64,000 bases of DNA. It comes from Sphingomonas sanxanigenens DSM 19645 = NX02. GTDB lineage: Bacteria; Pseudomonadota; Alphaproteobacteria; Sphingomonadales; Sphingomonadaceae. A program made the translations under genes and the position numbers. This document shows positions 51,132 through 59,199 of this stretch, piece by piece. The stretch's first letter is position 1, and every line of letters starts with the position of its first letter. The notes under the pieces are model-generated. The model did not search any database. It was not told where the DNA came from and saw nothing but the letters and a program-made list of their open reading frames with translations. The stretch spans positions 4,478,501-4,542,500 of the forward strand of contig NZ_CP006644.1 of assembly GCF_000512205.2 (NCBI RefSeq), in the 5' to 3' direction.

Positions 51132-51557
51132 CTACTGCCCTTCGGCGAGATCACGCTGATAGTATGCGATCTGCGTCTGCAGCAGGAGTTGCCCTTGTTG
51201 GCTCAGATGCCCCATGATTGGGGAAGGCTTGCCACGGAGCGGGGTGAAATATTCCGCCGCTCAAGGCAGCGTCATGCAACGATCCAGGCAGAAACGCGTC
51301 GCGCACTTCAGATGGCACATGTCCATCTCGGATAGCTTGGAAACAGTGAAGTACTGGTTGCCGCGCCTGTTCGGATCGACAGAGGTGCCAAACACCACCT
51401 CAACCCATGGATTGCCATCCTGATCAGCTGCGACGCTTTTTACCAGCCCTGGGTGAGGATCAGGCCCAGGCATGTCCGGGTTCTCCACATACGGAAACCG
51501 GCACCATACAGTATCGTATGGCGCCGGTGCACTGCCTAGGGGGTAGAAGGTGGGCAA
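51132..51557 (-). pseudogene. Unknown gene interrupted by an in-frame TGA
   Basis: Reading from a TTG at 51557 (directly after the upstream TAA) gives 98 codons (PTFYPLGSAPAPYDTVWCRF, then NPWVEVVFGTSVDPNRRGNQYFTVSKL), a TGA at 51261-51263, and then 42 further in-frame codons that still look coding (EYFTPLRGKPSPIMGHL; QTQIAYYQRDLAEGQ) to a TAG at 51132. LPW to LP-stop by one base change is the simplest reading. Either the last third is lost or the TGA is read through. No family recognised. Confidence 0.6.
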
Positions 51558-51737
51558 TTACCAGCCCGGTTCGCCGATCGGTGTGAGCTTGAAATTTGCC
51601 GGCTTTTCAGCGTCGACATGACGCTGCAGCGCATCCAAGTACTCCGTCGTGATCTCGGTATGGTAATTCGGCTGTGCCCGAATCGCGCGCGACCCGTAAG
51701 CGGCGCTGATTCCCAGCCGCTCCTTAAGTTGCCGCAT
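51558..51737 (-). CDS. Small unknown gene
   Basis: 59 aa (MRQLKERLGISAAYGSRAIRA; then EYLDALQRHVDAEKPANFKL). GGAGC lies upstream of the ATG. Its TAA directly abuts the TTG start of the interrupted gene, so the two form an operon. Just outside attR. No family recognised. Confidence 0.65.
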   Translation of the reverse strand: MRQLKERLGISAAYGSRAIRAQPNYHTEITTEYLDALQRHVDAEKPANFKLTPIGEPGW

Positions 51738-51981
51738 TTTAGCTCCTTCTCTGAGCGCCAGTGGATCTGGTACGCTCCATCAACGTGTGACGTGGGGGGG
51801 AGGCTGCGCCGTTTCAACAAAAAGTTGATCAACCATTGTTTCGGCGCGACGAGCGACCTCCCCTGCTCGGCACAGCTTTCCTGTGGACAACTTTTTCACT
51901 CAACGCAAGCTAGACTCGTTTCGTCGCACCCAATCTGCGATTTAGCGCACTACGAATGAAACTGAATCGCAAGGGCGGCGG

Positions 51982-52131
51982 TTAGCCGTCGTCCGAGGCT
52001 CCCCAATAGCGCCGGCCATGCACCCAGATCGGTGCGAGGCCGTCGTCGGCCGCGGTGCAGCGGTCATCTTCCGGTTCATCATCCGCATCCCCGTCGAGCA
52101 TGCCGAGCGCCTCGATCAGCCGCTCAATCAC
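51982..52131 (-). CDS. Tiny acidic ORF
   Basis: 49 aa from GTG: VIERLIEALGMLDGDADDEPEDD, then APIWVHGRRYWG. The block (I..RLI..L...DGD.D.E) recurs in small ORFs of alphaproteobacterial mobile DNA. Overlaps the gene before it by 8 bp. Possibly a remnant. Confidence 0.45.
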   Translation of the reverse strand: MIERLIEALGMLDGDADDEPEDDRCTAADDGLAPIWVHGRRYWGASDDG

Positions 52132-52246
52132 CTGCTCGACACCGGAGCGGCCATAGCGTCCAGATTGCGCCGATCGTCAGCACGAAGAACGCCCAGACTA
52201 CCGTATGAACCGCCTTGATGGCGCGAAGCGTCGTGCGGGCGGTCAT
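52124..52246 (-). CDS. Tiny membrane ORF, probably truncated
   Basis: 40 aa, MTARTTLRAIKAVHTVVWAFF, with one hydrophobic helix (VVWAFFVLTIGAIWTLWPL). The start resembles longer sphingomonad membrane proteins (KAVHT..WAFF), which suggests a truncated copy. It begins 13 bp after the nitroreductase-like stop. Confidence 0.45.
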   Translation of the reverse strand: MTARTTLRAIKAVHTVVWAFFVLTIGAIWTLWPLRCRAGD

Positions 52247-52259
52247 TTCAATCGTGCCG

Positions 52260-53357
52260 TCATATCACGATAACGGCATCGACCGGTCGGCGTGGCGACC
52301 AGGGCAGCGTCGGACCATAGCCGAACCGCATCACGATATCGGGCCGCCTTCCGCGCAGGCCGATCAACGCTGCCAGTTCGGGGCGGAGTTGGGCAACCTC
52401 CACAGGCTGGTTGATGAAGGCGTGCTTCAATCCCAACGCCGTCGCTTGAAGCGCGAAACGCTGGCAGGCCTGCCCGACCGCCACCCAATCGGCAGGGGTT
52501 TCTCCGGCCCCGACGAACACCGCGATGCCGGCCGAAGACCTGATCTGGCGGGCATAGGCGTCATTCTGCGCCTTTGCCGTCGAGAACCAGTCGAATGCAA
52601 TTGGCCCAAGCCAGTCGGGCAGCGCGGGGTTGCCGCTGGCCACGCTGTAGAGGCCGTCGCCGGTTCGCAGCGCCTGTCGCGGGTTGAACCGAAGCCAGGA
52701 TTTCAGTTCGCGGACGAATGCGGCGTCGGCCATCTGCGTGCTGTTCCCCGCCACGACGAGGTCGCGCAGTTGATCGACCTGATTGCGATCCGTGAGCAGG
52801 ATGAGATCGACGCCGGGCACCGACACAGCCTTAGCAAGCGCGTTGAGATCGGCCGGGATGACCATGCGGCCATCGAAATCGGCACGGGTCGATTGCCTCT
52901 TGGCGATGGCATCGAACATGATGGACGGGATCGCCCGCCCCGGCTCGAAGTCGAAGACGACTGCGGCTTCGTTGCCCTGTTCGAACTGAATGGCGCCGGG
53001 TGCGCCACGTGCCGCTGACGCCAGCGACAGATTCTCGGCCGCCGCGCCGAGGCTGATGAAAACATGATGATCGTCAGGATCGACGACCGGTGTCCGCCGT
53101 GAAAGATCGGGCAGGATATCGATCTTCTTGTCGCCGATGCGAAAGAGCCATGGCTGCGCGTTGTGGCCATTGGGCGCCAAGGTCGCATAGCGGATCAGAT
53201 CGCGCGCAGATGGCATCTCCGCCAGTTGCCTTCGTAGAGGGGCGATCCCGGCGGCATAGTCCGGTGACGACCCCATGCCAGATAGCGTGAGATAGGCCGC
53301 TCCGCCGCCAAGCGCGGCGGCAGCCCCCGTGCCGATGAGCATTTGTCGTCGGTTCAC
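52260..53357 (-). CDS. Tat-exported nitroreductase-like (Acg-type) protein
   Basis: 365 aa, GTG start with AAAGGAAAT upstream. Twin-arginine signal at the N-terminus (NRRQMLIGTGAAAALGGGAAYLTL). Two nitroreductase-like halves follow: RYATLAPNGHNAQPWLFRIGDKKIDILPD, then KRQSTRADFDGRMV and GEAC-like VAVGQACQRFALQATALGLKHAFINQP. Acg-type proteins (Rv2032-like) have this layout and may sequester flavin rather than reduce substrate. Periplasmic by signal. Its place before the ars operon may be accidental. Confidence 0.85.
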   Translation of the reverse strand: MNRRQMLIGTGAAAALGGGAAYLTLSGMGSSPDYAAGIAPLRRQLAEMPSARDLIRYATLAPNGHNAQPWLFRIGDKKIDILPDLSRRTPVVDPDDHHVFISLGAAAENLSLASAARGAPGAIQFEQGNEAAVVFDFEPGRAIPSIMFDAIAKRQSTRADFDGRMVIPADLNALAKAVSVPGVDLILLTDRNQVDQLRDLVVAGNSTQMADAAFVRELKSWLRFNPRQALRTGDGLYSVASGNPALPDWLGPIAFDWFSTAKAQNDAYARQIRSSAGIAVFVGAGETPADWVAVGQACQRFALQATALGLKHAFINQPVEVAQLRPELAALIGLRGRRPDIVMRFGYGPTLPWSPRRPVDAVIVI

Positions 53358-53759
53358 GGTTATTTCCTTTGTTCACAAACTATTTTCTATAATATCCATG
53401 CAAGATTCATGTGAGCGTTACGCGCTGCAATTGTTAGCGTCGGAAACTACTTAAGTTCCGATAAAAATGAGGGATGCACATGCATCACTATGCCCGGCTG
53501 GCCAGGCGGCGCCAGCTGGCCCCGAAACGCCCGCAATGCGGCTTAAGAGTGCTATAGCGAGACGTAGCGATCATCTTCGCCGGGCACGGCCCGCCAGCAT
53601 CACATTGCTTTTGCCGCGTTTTTCCCGAGTTTGGCCGCTTAGCCGCAACGGTGCGCAGAGTGCCGGGGCGCCGCAGGCAGATTTCTTGTTGTCGTGCGTT
53701 CCCCGGCGCTGCCACATCGGCAATGTTCAAATCGCGACGGATGGAAGCGGGTCGAAGGG
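53358..53759. other. Intergenic, no convincing gene
   Basis: 402 bp between the nitroreductase-like gene and arsH. The first 60 bp is AT-rich and probably holds the promoter of the former. The rest has weak open frames on both strands (80-124 codons) with poor coding character; a decayed mobile-element fragment is possible but not recognisable. Confidence 0.5.
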
Positions 53760-54506
53760 CTACTTCTGCCGCGCGATGGCAATGCCCGACAGGTCCGTCA
53801 TCGCGTCGACCGGCACGCCGGCTTGCTTTCGTTCCGAATAGCGATCGACAAGCTGGTCGGCGTGCGGGCGCAGGAGGACGGTGAAACGCACCAGTTCCTC
53901 CATGACGTCGACGATACGGTCATAATAGCTTGAGGGCTTCATGCGACCGGAGTCGTCGAACTCCTTATAGGCCATGGCGACGGAGGATTGATTCGGGATC
54001 GTGAACATCCGCATCCAGCGGCCAAGCAGGCGCAGCGTGTTGACGGCGTTGAAGGACTGCGATCCGCCGGACACCTGCATCACGGCGAGGGTGCGCCCCT
54101 GCGTCGGTCGCATCCCTTTCATCTCAAGCGGCAGATGATCGATCTGCGCCTTCATGATGCCGGTGATCTGACCGTGTCGTTCAGGACTGCACCACACCTG
54201 CCCCTCCGACCACATTGCCAGCTCGCGCAGTTCGTGGACGGCGGGATGATCGTCGCCGGGCACCTGATCGGGCAGCGGCAGCGTCGATGGATCGAATATC
54301 CGCGTGTCGGCACCAAACAGGCGGAGCAGGCGGGCGGCCTCTTCAACGGCGAAACGCGAGAATGATCGCTCGCGCAAACTTCCGTAGAGCAACAGAATGC
54401 GCGGGGCTGGATCGGTCGCGCCGAGGCCAAGCGCGGGCCGATGGTGCACGAAGGAAGGACAGAGCGCCGGCACGTGATCCGGTTCAGGCAGGTCACGGAG
54501 GGGCAT
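53760..54506 (-). CDS. arsH: ArsH, NADPH-dependent FMN reductase / organoarsenical oxidase
   Basis: 248 aa. Flavodoxin-like fold with [26 protein letters not shown] (FMN-phosphate loop GSLRERS) and [20 protein letters not shown], both signature ArsH blocks. ArsH oxidises trivalent methylated arsenicals. Last gene of the ars operon, coupled to arsB by TGATG. Confidence 0.95.
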   Translation of the reverse strand: MPLRDLPEPDHVPALCPSFVHHRPALGLGATDPAPRILLLYGSLRERSFSRFAVEEAARLLRLFGADTRIFDPSTLPLPDQVPGDDHPAVHELRELAMWSEGQVWCSPERHGQITGIMKAQIDHLPLEMKGMRPTQGRTLAVMQVSGGSQSFNAVNTLRLLGRWMRMFTIPNQSSVAMAYKEFDDSGRMKPSSYYDRIVDVMEELVRFTVLLRPHADQLVDRYSERKQAGVPVDAMTDLSGIAIARQK

Positions 54507-55792
54507 CAGGCAATTCCAATGCGCAGCGCGAGCGCCGCAAGCGTGACGAGCAAGACGGGCACCGTCAGGGTGACGCCGACGCGGAAATAATAGCCCCAGC
54601 CGATCCGCACGCCTTTTTGGCCGAGGACGTGCAGCCAGAGCAGCGTGGCGAGCGATCCGATCGGCGTGAGCTTTGGGCCCAGGTCGCAGCCGATCACATT
54701 GGCGTAGATCATTGCCTCCTTGACCGCGCCGGTGGCGTGGGTCGCATCGATCGACAGCGCGCCGACCAGCACGGTCGGCATATTGTTCATCACTGAGGAT
54801 AGCACCGCGGCGATGATGCCGGTTCCCAGCGCCGCACCCCACACACCGCCCTGTGCCGTGCGATCGAGCAGCGCGGCCAGGTGGTCGGTCAGGCCGGCGT
54901 TCCGCAGGCCGTAGACGACCAGATACATGCCGAGGGAGAAGATGACGACCTGCCATGGCGCACCGCGCAGGACCTTGCCGGTCTGGATCACATGTCCCCG
55001 CGCCGCGATTGCCAGCAGCAGGATGGCCCCGGCCGCCGCCACCGCGCTGACGGGCACGCCACGTGGCTCGAGCAGGAAGAAACCGGCGAGCAGGAGCGCC
55101 AGGACGACCCATCCGACGCGGAACGTCGCGACGTCGCGAATGGCTTCCTCGGGTCGTCGCAGCTGACCCATATCATAATTGGCGGGTATGTCGCGGCGGA
55201 AGAACAGGAGCAGCGCCCCCAGGGTCGCGGCGATCGCCACCAGATCAACCGGTACCATGACGGCCGCATATTCGCCGAAGCCGATGCCGAAGAAATCGGC
55301 CGACACGATGTTGACGAGGTTCGAGACCACCAGAGGCAGGCTGGCAGTGTCGGCGATGAACCCAGCGGCCATGACGAAGGCGAGCATGGCCTTCGCGCCG
55401 TAGCCAAGCGCGCGCAGCATGGCGATCACGATCGGTGTCAGGATCAGCGCTGCACCGTCATTGGCGAACAAGGCCGAGACCGCTGCCCCGAGCAGCACCA
55501 CCAGCGCGAAAAGCAGCCTGCCATCGCCCCTGCCCCAGCGGGCGACGTGAAGCGCTGCCCACTCGAAGAATCCGGCTTCGTCGAGTAGCAGACTGATGAC
55601 GATGATCGCGACGAATGCGCCGGTCGCATTCCAGACGATATCCCACACCACGGGCACGTCGGACAGCGTGACGACGCCCGCCAGCAGCGCAACGGCAGCG
55701 CCGCCCATCGCGCTCCAGCCGATGCCGAGCCCCCTGGGCTGCCAGATGACGAGCGTGATCGTGGCGACGAAGATCAGTACGGCAATGAGCAT
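54506..55792 (-). CDS. arsB: ArsB-type arsenite efflux transporter
   Basis: 428 aa, about 11-12 hydrophobic segments ([56 protein letters not shown]-like [15 protein letters not shown]). Matches ArsB/NhaD ion-transporter superfamily rather than ACR3 (length, [12 protein letters not shown]). Exports arsenite across the inner membrane. One-base overlaps with both neighbours. Confidence 0.93.
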   Translation of the reverse strand: MLIAVLIFVATITLVIWQPRGLGIGWSAMGGAAVALLAGVVTLSDVPVVWDIVWNATGAFVAIIVISLLLDEAGFFEWAALHVARWGRGDGRLLFALVVLLGAAVSALFANDGAALILTPIVIAMLRALGYGAKAMLAFVMAAGFIADTASLPLVVSNLVNIVSADFFGIGFGEYAAVMVPVDLVAIAATLGALLLFFRRDIPANYDMGQLRRPEEAIRDVATFRVGWVVLALLLAGFFLLEPRGVPVSAVAAAGAILLLAIAARGHVIQTGKVLRGAPWQVVIFSLGMYLVVYGLRNAGLTDHLAALLDRTAQGGVWGAALGTGIIAAVLSSVMNNMPTVLVGALSIDATHATGAVKEAMIYANVIGCDLGPKLTPIGSLATLLWLHVLGQKGVRIGWGYYFRVGVTLTVPVLLVTLAALALRIGIA

Positions 55793-56217
55793 CAGGCGAG
55801 GCGCTGACCGGACGCGTCGACCACCTGCTGACCATCCTCTTTCGCGAAGGCCCCGAGCTGGCCTGTCGGCAAAAGGTCAAGCACCGCTTCCGATGGGCGG
55901 CAAAGCTTCACCCCCAGCGGCGACACGACGAGCGGACGATTGATGAGGATCGGGTGAGCCATCATCGCGTCGATCAGCGCGTCGTCAGAGAGCGACATAT
56001 CGTCGAGACCGAGTTCCCCATAAGGTGTCCCCTTCTCCCGCAGCAGATCGCGCGGGGTCATTCCGGCGCGGCCGATCAACTGGACCAGCATCGCGCGGCT
56101 GGGCGGCGTCTTCAAATATTCGATGACATGCGGCTCGGTTCCGGCGTTGCGGATCAGGCCAAGAACATTGCGCGACGTACCGCATTCGGGATTGTGATAG
56201 ATGACGATATCGGTCAC
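55792..56217 (-). CDS. arsC: Arsenate reductase, glutaredoxin-linked type
   Basis: 141 aa. N-terminal [20 protein letters not shown] has the catalytic Cys12 of the E. coli-type arsenate reductase; [13 protein letters not shown] and [23 protein letters not shown] complete the family. Reduces arsenate to arsenite using glutathione/glutaredoxin. Coupled to arsB. Confidence 0.95.
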   Translation of the reverse strand: MTDIVIYHNPECGTSRNVLGLIRNAGTEPHVIEYLKTPPSRAMLVQLIGRAGMTPRDLLREKGTPYGELGLDDMSLSDDALIDAMMAHPILINRPLVVSPLGVKLCRPSEAVLDLLPTGQLGAFAKEDGQQVVDASGQRLA

Positions 56218-56228
56218 GCTCGGTTCCC

Positions 56229-56753
56229 CTAGAGACTATGCTCATTCTCGACGAGATCGTCGTGAATGGCCTGGAGCCGTTGCCGGATGGCCATGGCGGG
56301 CACGTCACGGGTCTGGATCGGCAGTTCGACGAGCTTGGCGATGCGCTTCGACAGGGCATCGTGAGCGGCCTCGAATGCTGCGTCGACCGCCGCGTCGTCA
56401 CCGGATACGGCCGCAGGGTCGGGCAACCCCCAATGTGCCTTGATCGGTGCGCCCGGCCAGATCGGGCAGACTTCACCGGCGGCATTGTCGCAGACCGTGA
56501 TGACGACATCGATGTCAGGACCGCTGGCATCGGCGAACTCGTCCCAGCTTTTGGAGCGTAGGCCAGAGGTCGGGTAGCCATGTCGCTCGAGCAGCCGCAG
56601 GGCGCCAGGATGCACTTGCCCCTTCGGAAAGGAGCCTGCCGAGAAACCGCGGAAGCGCCCCTTCCCCAATCGATTCACGATCGCCTCGCCAAGGATCGAC
56701 CGGGCGCTGTTGCCGGTGCAAAGCACCAGGACATTGGTGGTGTCGGCCCTCAC
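56229..56753 (-). CDS. arsC: Arsenate reductase, low-molecular-weight phosphatase type
   Basis: 174 aa, GTG start overlapping the arsR stop (GTGA). P-loop VLCTGNSARS (C-x5-R-S) at about residues 10-19, as in thioredoxin-linked arsenate reductases; DVVITVCDNAAGEVCPIWPG holds the redox cysteine region. Same overall reaction as the following arsC by a different fold. An extension of 40 residues is helical. Confidence 0.93.
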   Translation of the reverse strand: MRADTTNVLVLCTGNSARSILGEAIVNRLGKGRFRGFSAGSFPKGQVHPGALRLLERHGYPTSGLRSKSWDEFADASGPDIDVVITVCDNAAGEVCPIWPGAPIKAHWGLPDPAAVSGDDAAVDAAFEAAHDALSKRIAKLVELPIQTRDVPAMAIRQRLQAIHDDLVENEHSL

Positions 56754-57103
56754 GCCAAAGCCTGCGCGTCGCAGCGGCTGCGCAGGACGACCTCGGCGAG
56801 TGACGCGCAGATTTCGGGCGACCCGCCGCAGCAATCCTTCATCAGAAACTCGAGCAGTCCGGTCATGTTCTCATACCTCGCCGTATAGATCACCGAGCGC
56901 CCCTCGCGCCGGCTTTCGACCAGACCGGCGTGCGACAGGATGGTGAGGTTGGCTGAAAGCGTATTGGGCGGGACATTCATGCGCCGGGCGATTTCTCCGG
57001 CCGCGATGCCCGTCGGCCCCGCCTGCACGAGCATACGGAAAACCGAGAGGCGCCCTTCGTGAGCGAGCGCCGAAAGCCCGGCGACGGCATTCTTCATGTC
57101 CAT
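56750..57103 (-). CDS. arsR: ArsR-family arsenite-responsive repressor
   Basis: 117 aa winged-helix repressor (LSALAHEGRLSVFRMLVQAGPTG; NVPPNTLSANLTILSHAGLVESRREGRSVIYTARY). Cys91, Cys92 and Cys99 (DCCGGSPEICASL) lie near the C-terminus, matching the site described for Acidithiobacillus-type ArsR and not the CxC of E. coli. It should repress its own operon until arsenite binds. Confidence 0.94.
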   Translation of the reverse strand: MDMKNAVAGLSALAHEGRLSVFRMLVQAGPTGIAAGEIARRMNVPPNTLSANLTILSHAGLVESRREGRSVIYTARYENMTGLLEFLMKDCCGGSPEICASLAEVVLRSRCDAQALA

Positions 57104-57123
57104 ATTTCGTCTTTAGAGGAAAT
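57104..57123. promoter_or_regulatory. Possible ArsR operator
   Basis: Imperfect dyad with ATTTC and GAAAT outer arms 10 nt apart, directly upstream of the arsR start codon in an AT-rich patch. Position fits autoregulation; the symmetry is weak. Confidence 0.35.
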
Positions 57124-57157
57124 GTCGCGACGGGCAACATGCCCTCCCGTCACGGCG

Positions 57158-57538
57158 TCATCCCAACCAGCGGATCTCGAACCGCCCCGAGCCTCCCGCT
57201 TCGATGACCTGTTCGCAGCCCTTGCGGGTCTCTGTCGGCAAGGGGCAGGAATACAGGCCACGGCGCATCGTGAGTGTAAGCTGTTGGTCGGAAGCGGCCT
57301 GGTAAGAACACTGACCGCCACGCGCTTCGAGCATCGACAATCGCTGCGATCTCTTGCCCGAACCCCGCAGTGCGCGGGTCACGGTCTCACCCTTCTTGTT
57401 CTGCAACGCGCACGTCAGGACCCAAGCGCCCGCTCCCCTGGCGTCGATCAGCAGGACCTCGGAGGGAGGCTCCCACTGGGCGGCAGCAGGTACGCCGGGC
57501 AGCGCAAGCGCAACCGCGACTACTGTAAATAGCTTCAT
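57158..57538 (-). CDS. Secreted unknown protein
   Basis: 126 aa. Signal peptide MKLFTVVAVALALPGVPAAAQ. The mature protein has four cysteines (TCALQNKKG, GGQCSYQ, YSCPLP, KGCEQV) and beta-rich sequence. It lies upstream of arsR on the same strand with 54 bp between, so it may be separately transcribed. No family recognised. Confidence 0.75.
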   Translation of the reverse strand: MKLFTVVAVALALPGVPAAAQWEPPSEVLLIDARGAGAWVLTCALQNKKGETVTRALRGSGKRSQRLSMLEARGGQCSYQAASDQQLTLTMRRGLYSCPLPTETRKGCEQVIEAGGSGRFEIRWLG

Positions 57539-57988
57539 CAGACTGTCCCCTCTGCATGATCCGCGATCGACGGCCACCCCATCGATTCGTTATTTCCACG
57601 ATACTGGAATATTGGATCATTTCAAGCCAGCCGCTTCGGGGTGGGTCGTCGGGCGTCAGACAGAGATCACCGTGGGATGGGCAGCGCCGCGGGATCCGCT
57701 CCGATCCGCAGTGACGCCAGGCGGATTTGACGGCTTAGGGGGGTGATGCGACCAACCGCCGCGGCGATCGGCTTCAGCGCGCGGGCCAGCGTATGATTCG
57801 AGCATCATTCTGCGATGCCCCCGGTTCCGGCCGAAGCGGGATCGATCGATGCTGGCGGACGATCTGCTCTCCAGCTTACCGCCGAGGCCGCCTCCGGTTG
57901 AGAAGCGTTATCCCGGACAGCGCAGAAGGGCCGGCGGCGATCGGCGTTTTCGACACGCCGCCGCATCGCTAACGGAATGGGTCCAGCA
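57539..57988. other. Intergenic, no convincing gene
   Basis: 450 bp between the secreted protein gene and the small gene at 57989. A patch at 57580-57640 is AT-richer and may hold the promoter of the secreted protein gene. Open frames here (for example a 70-codon Arg/Pro-rich one at 57849) lack coding character. Confidence 0.5.
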
Positions 57989-58195
57989 TCAGTTGCTGGA
58001 TGCGACCGGCCGTTCGTCGAGCTGGCGGCGGGCCGCTTCGGCCGCGGTTATGAGGCTGTGACCGGTCTGCGCAGCGGCGTCCGATGTCATGGTGACGGCA
58101 ACGCCATTGGGCCCATCGAGAATGACGAACCCATCTTCCGCCGAGGCTGTGCCCGGTTTGGTCTGCGGCTGCGGCATGGCATTGGGATCGGTCAT
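57989..58195 (-). CDS. Small unknown protein coupled to a Crp-type regulator
   Basis: 68 aa (MTDPNAMPQPQTKPGTASAEDGFVILDGPNGVAVTMT). Disordered start, then a short beta pattern and a helix (GHSLITAAEAARRQL). Start overlaps the regulator's stop (ATGA). Similar small proteins follow Crp/Fnr regulators in sphingomonads; no function known. Confidence 0.72.
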   Translation of the reverse strand: MTDPNAMPQPQTKPGTASAEDGFVILDGPNGVAVTMTSDAAAQTGHSLITAAEAARRQLDERPVASSN

Positions 58196-58944
58196 CGGAT
58201 TGGCCTCGTTTGCGATGATGGAATGCCGGGCAACGGCTTGGCGATGTAAAGATAATCGGGATCGAACTGGGCGCGGGCGGCGAGCCGCTCTGGGTCCATG
58301 ATCTCGACCAGCGACGAGCGGAACACGCACATTCCGTCTTCCCGCAACTGCCGCATGACCCGGTTGATGTGCACCGGCGTCAACCCGCAGATCTCGCCGA
58401 GATCGGCCTGCGTGAGCCCGAGCGCGAAGCGCCGTCCGTCGCTCAGCCCCGCCGCGGCGAGCCGGACGTTCATCTCGCAGAAGAAGTGCGCCACCCGCCC
58501 GACCGCGTCGAGCCGCCCGAGGCGGAACAGCCATGCGCGGTGGATCGCGGCGTCCAGCAGCGTCGAAAACCACAGCTTGCGCGCAAGCTCCGGGTACTCG
58601 CGGGTGATCGCATCCAACCGCGTGTGCGGCACCAGCGCGACCGTGACCGCCGTCATCGTCCCGACTTCGTGGTCGAGGATCTTGAGCGGATAGGCGTGAA
58701 GATCGACGAAATCGCCCGGCACGTGAAGTGCGACCAACTGCCGCAACCCGTTGCGATCGTCGATATGCCGGGACATGATGCCCTCGATCAGGAGCGTGCT
58801 GTGATTCAGCGGTTCGCCGGTGAAGGCGAGCGTGGTCCGCGGGCCGAACGTCTTGACCTCGCTGATCGCATTTTCGAGAATTTCGCGCTCCTCGGACGTC
58901 AGGGCGGCGCCCCGCTTGTCCCGCAGAAAGCGTTCGGTAAACAT
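58192..58944 (-). CDS. Crp/Fnr-family transcriptional regulator
   Basis: 250 aa. N-terminal cyclic-nucleotide-binding-type beta-roll (TTLAFTGEPLNHSTLLIEGIMSRHIDD; LVALHVPGDFVDLHAYPL), dimerisation helix, and C-terminal helix-turn-helix (LGLTQADLGEICGLTPVHINRVMRQLREDG). No N-terminal Cys cluster, so not an oxygen-sensing Fnr. This group in alphaproteobacteria often controls stress genes. Divergent from katE, which it may regulate. Confidence 0.9.
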   Translation of the reverse strand: MFTERFLRDKRGAALTSEEREILENAISEVKTFGPRTTLAFTGEPLNHSTLLIEGIMSRHIDDRNGLRQLVALHVPGDFVDLHAYPLKILDHEVGTMTAVTVALVPHTRLDAITREYPELARKLWFSTLLDAAIHRAWLFRLGRLDAVGRVAHFFCEMNVRLAAAGLSDGRRFALGLTQADLGEICGLTPVHINRVMRQLREDGMCVFRSSLVEIMDPERLAARAQFDPDYLYIAKPLPGIPSSQTRPIR

Positions 58945-59016
58945 GATCGATACATCTCCAGTATCGGCTTCGACGGCCGGTCAGCGGTGTGCGCTATAAA
59001 CTGCCGATCCAGCAGG

Positions 59017-59037
59017 GTGTTGCGGACGCCGCAACAC
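59017..59037. promoter_or_regulatory. Dyad between crp-type gene and katE
   Basis: Perfect inverted repeat, arms GTGTTGCGG and CCGCAACAC with a 3-nt centre, midway in the 255-bp divergent gap. The inner TTG...CAA recalls Crp/Fnr-type sites, though the spacing (9) is one longer than the FixK/Fnr consensus. Candidate binding site for the adjacent regulator. Confidence 0.5.
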
Positions 59038-59199
59038 AATCGTCATGATGCATGTTAGTTTGTTCGCGGCCGAGCAACTTTCGCGACCTGCGGGGGGTTT
59101 GTTTTTCGCATCCCGCCACCGGCGTCGCGGCCCCTCGTCCGGAGCGATCCTGACGGCCCCTCGCCATGACCTCGATCCAGCCAACCGACGAGAACCAGC

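Noticed and set aside
53467-53841. Open frames in the gap before arsH
   Set aside because: The plus frame runs into arsH antisense; the minus frame of 80 codons has no ribosome-binding site or recognisable family.
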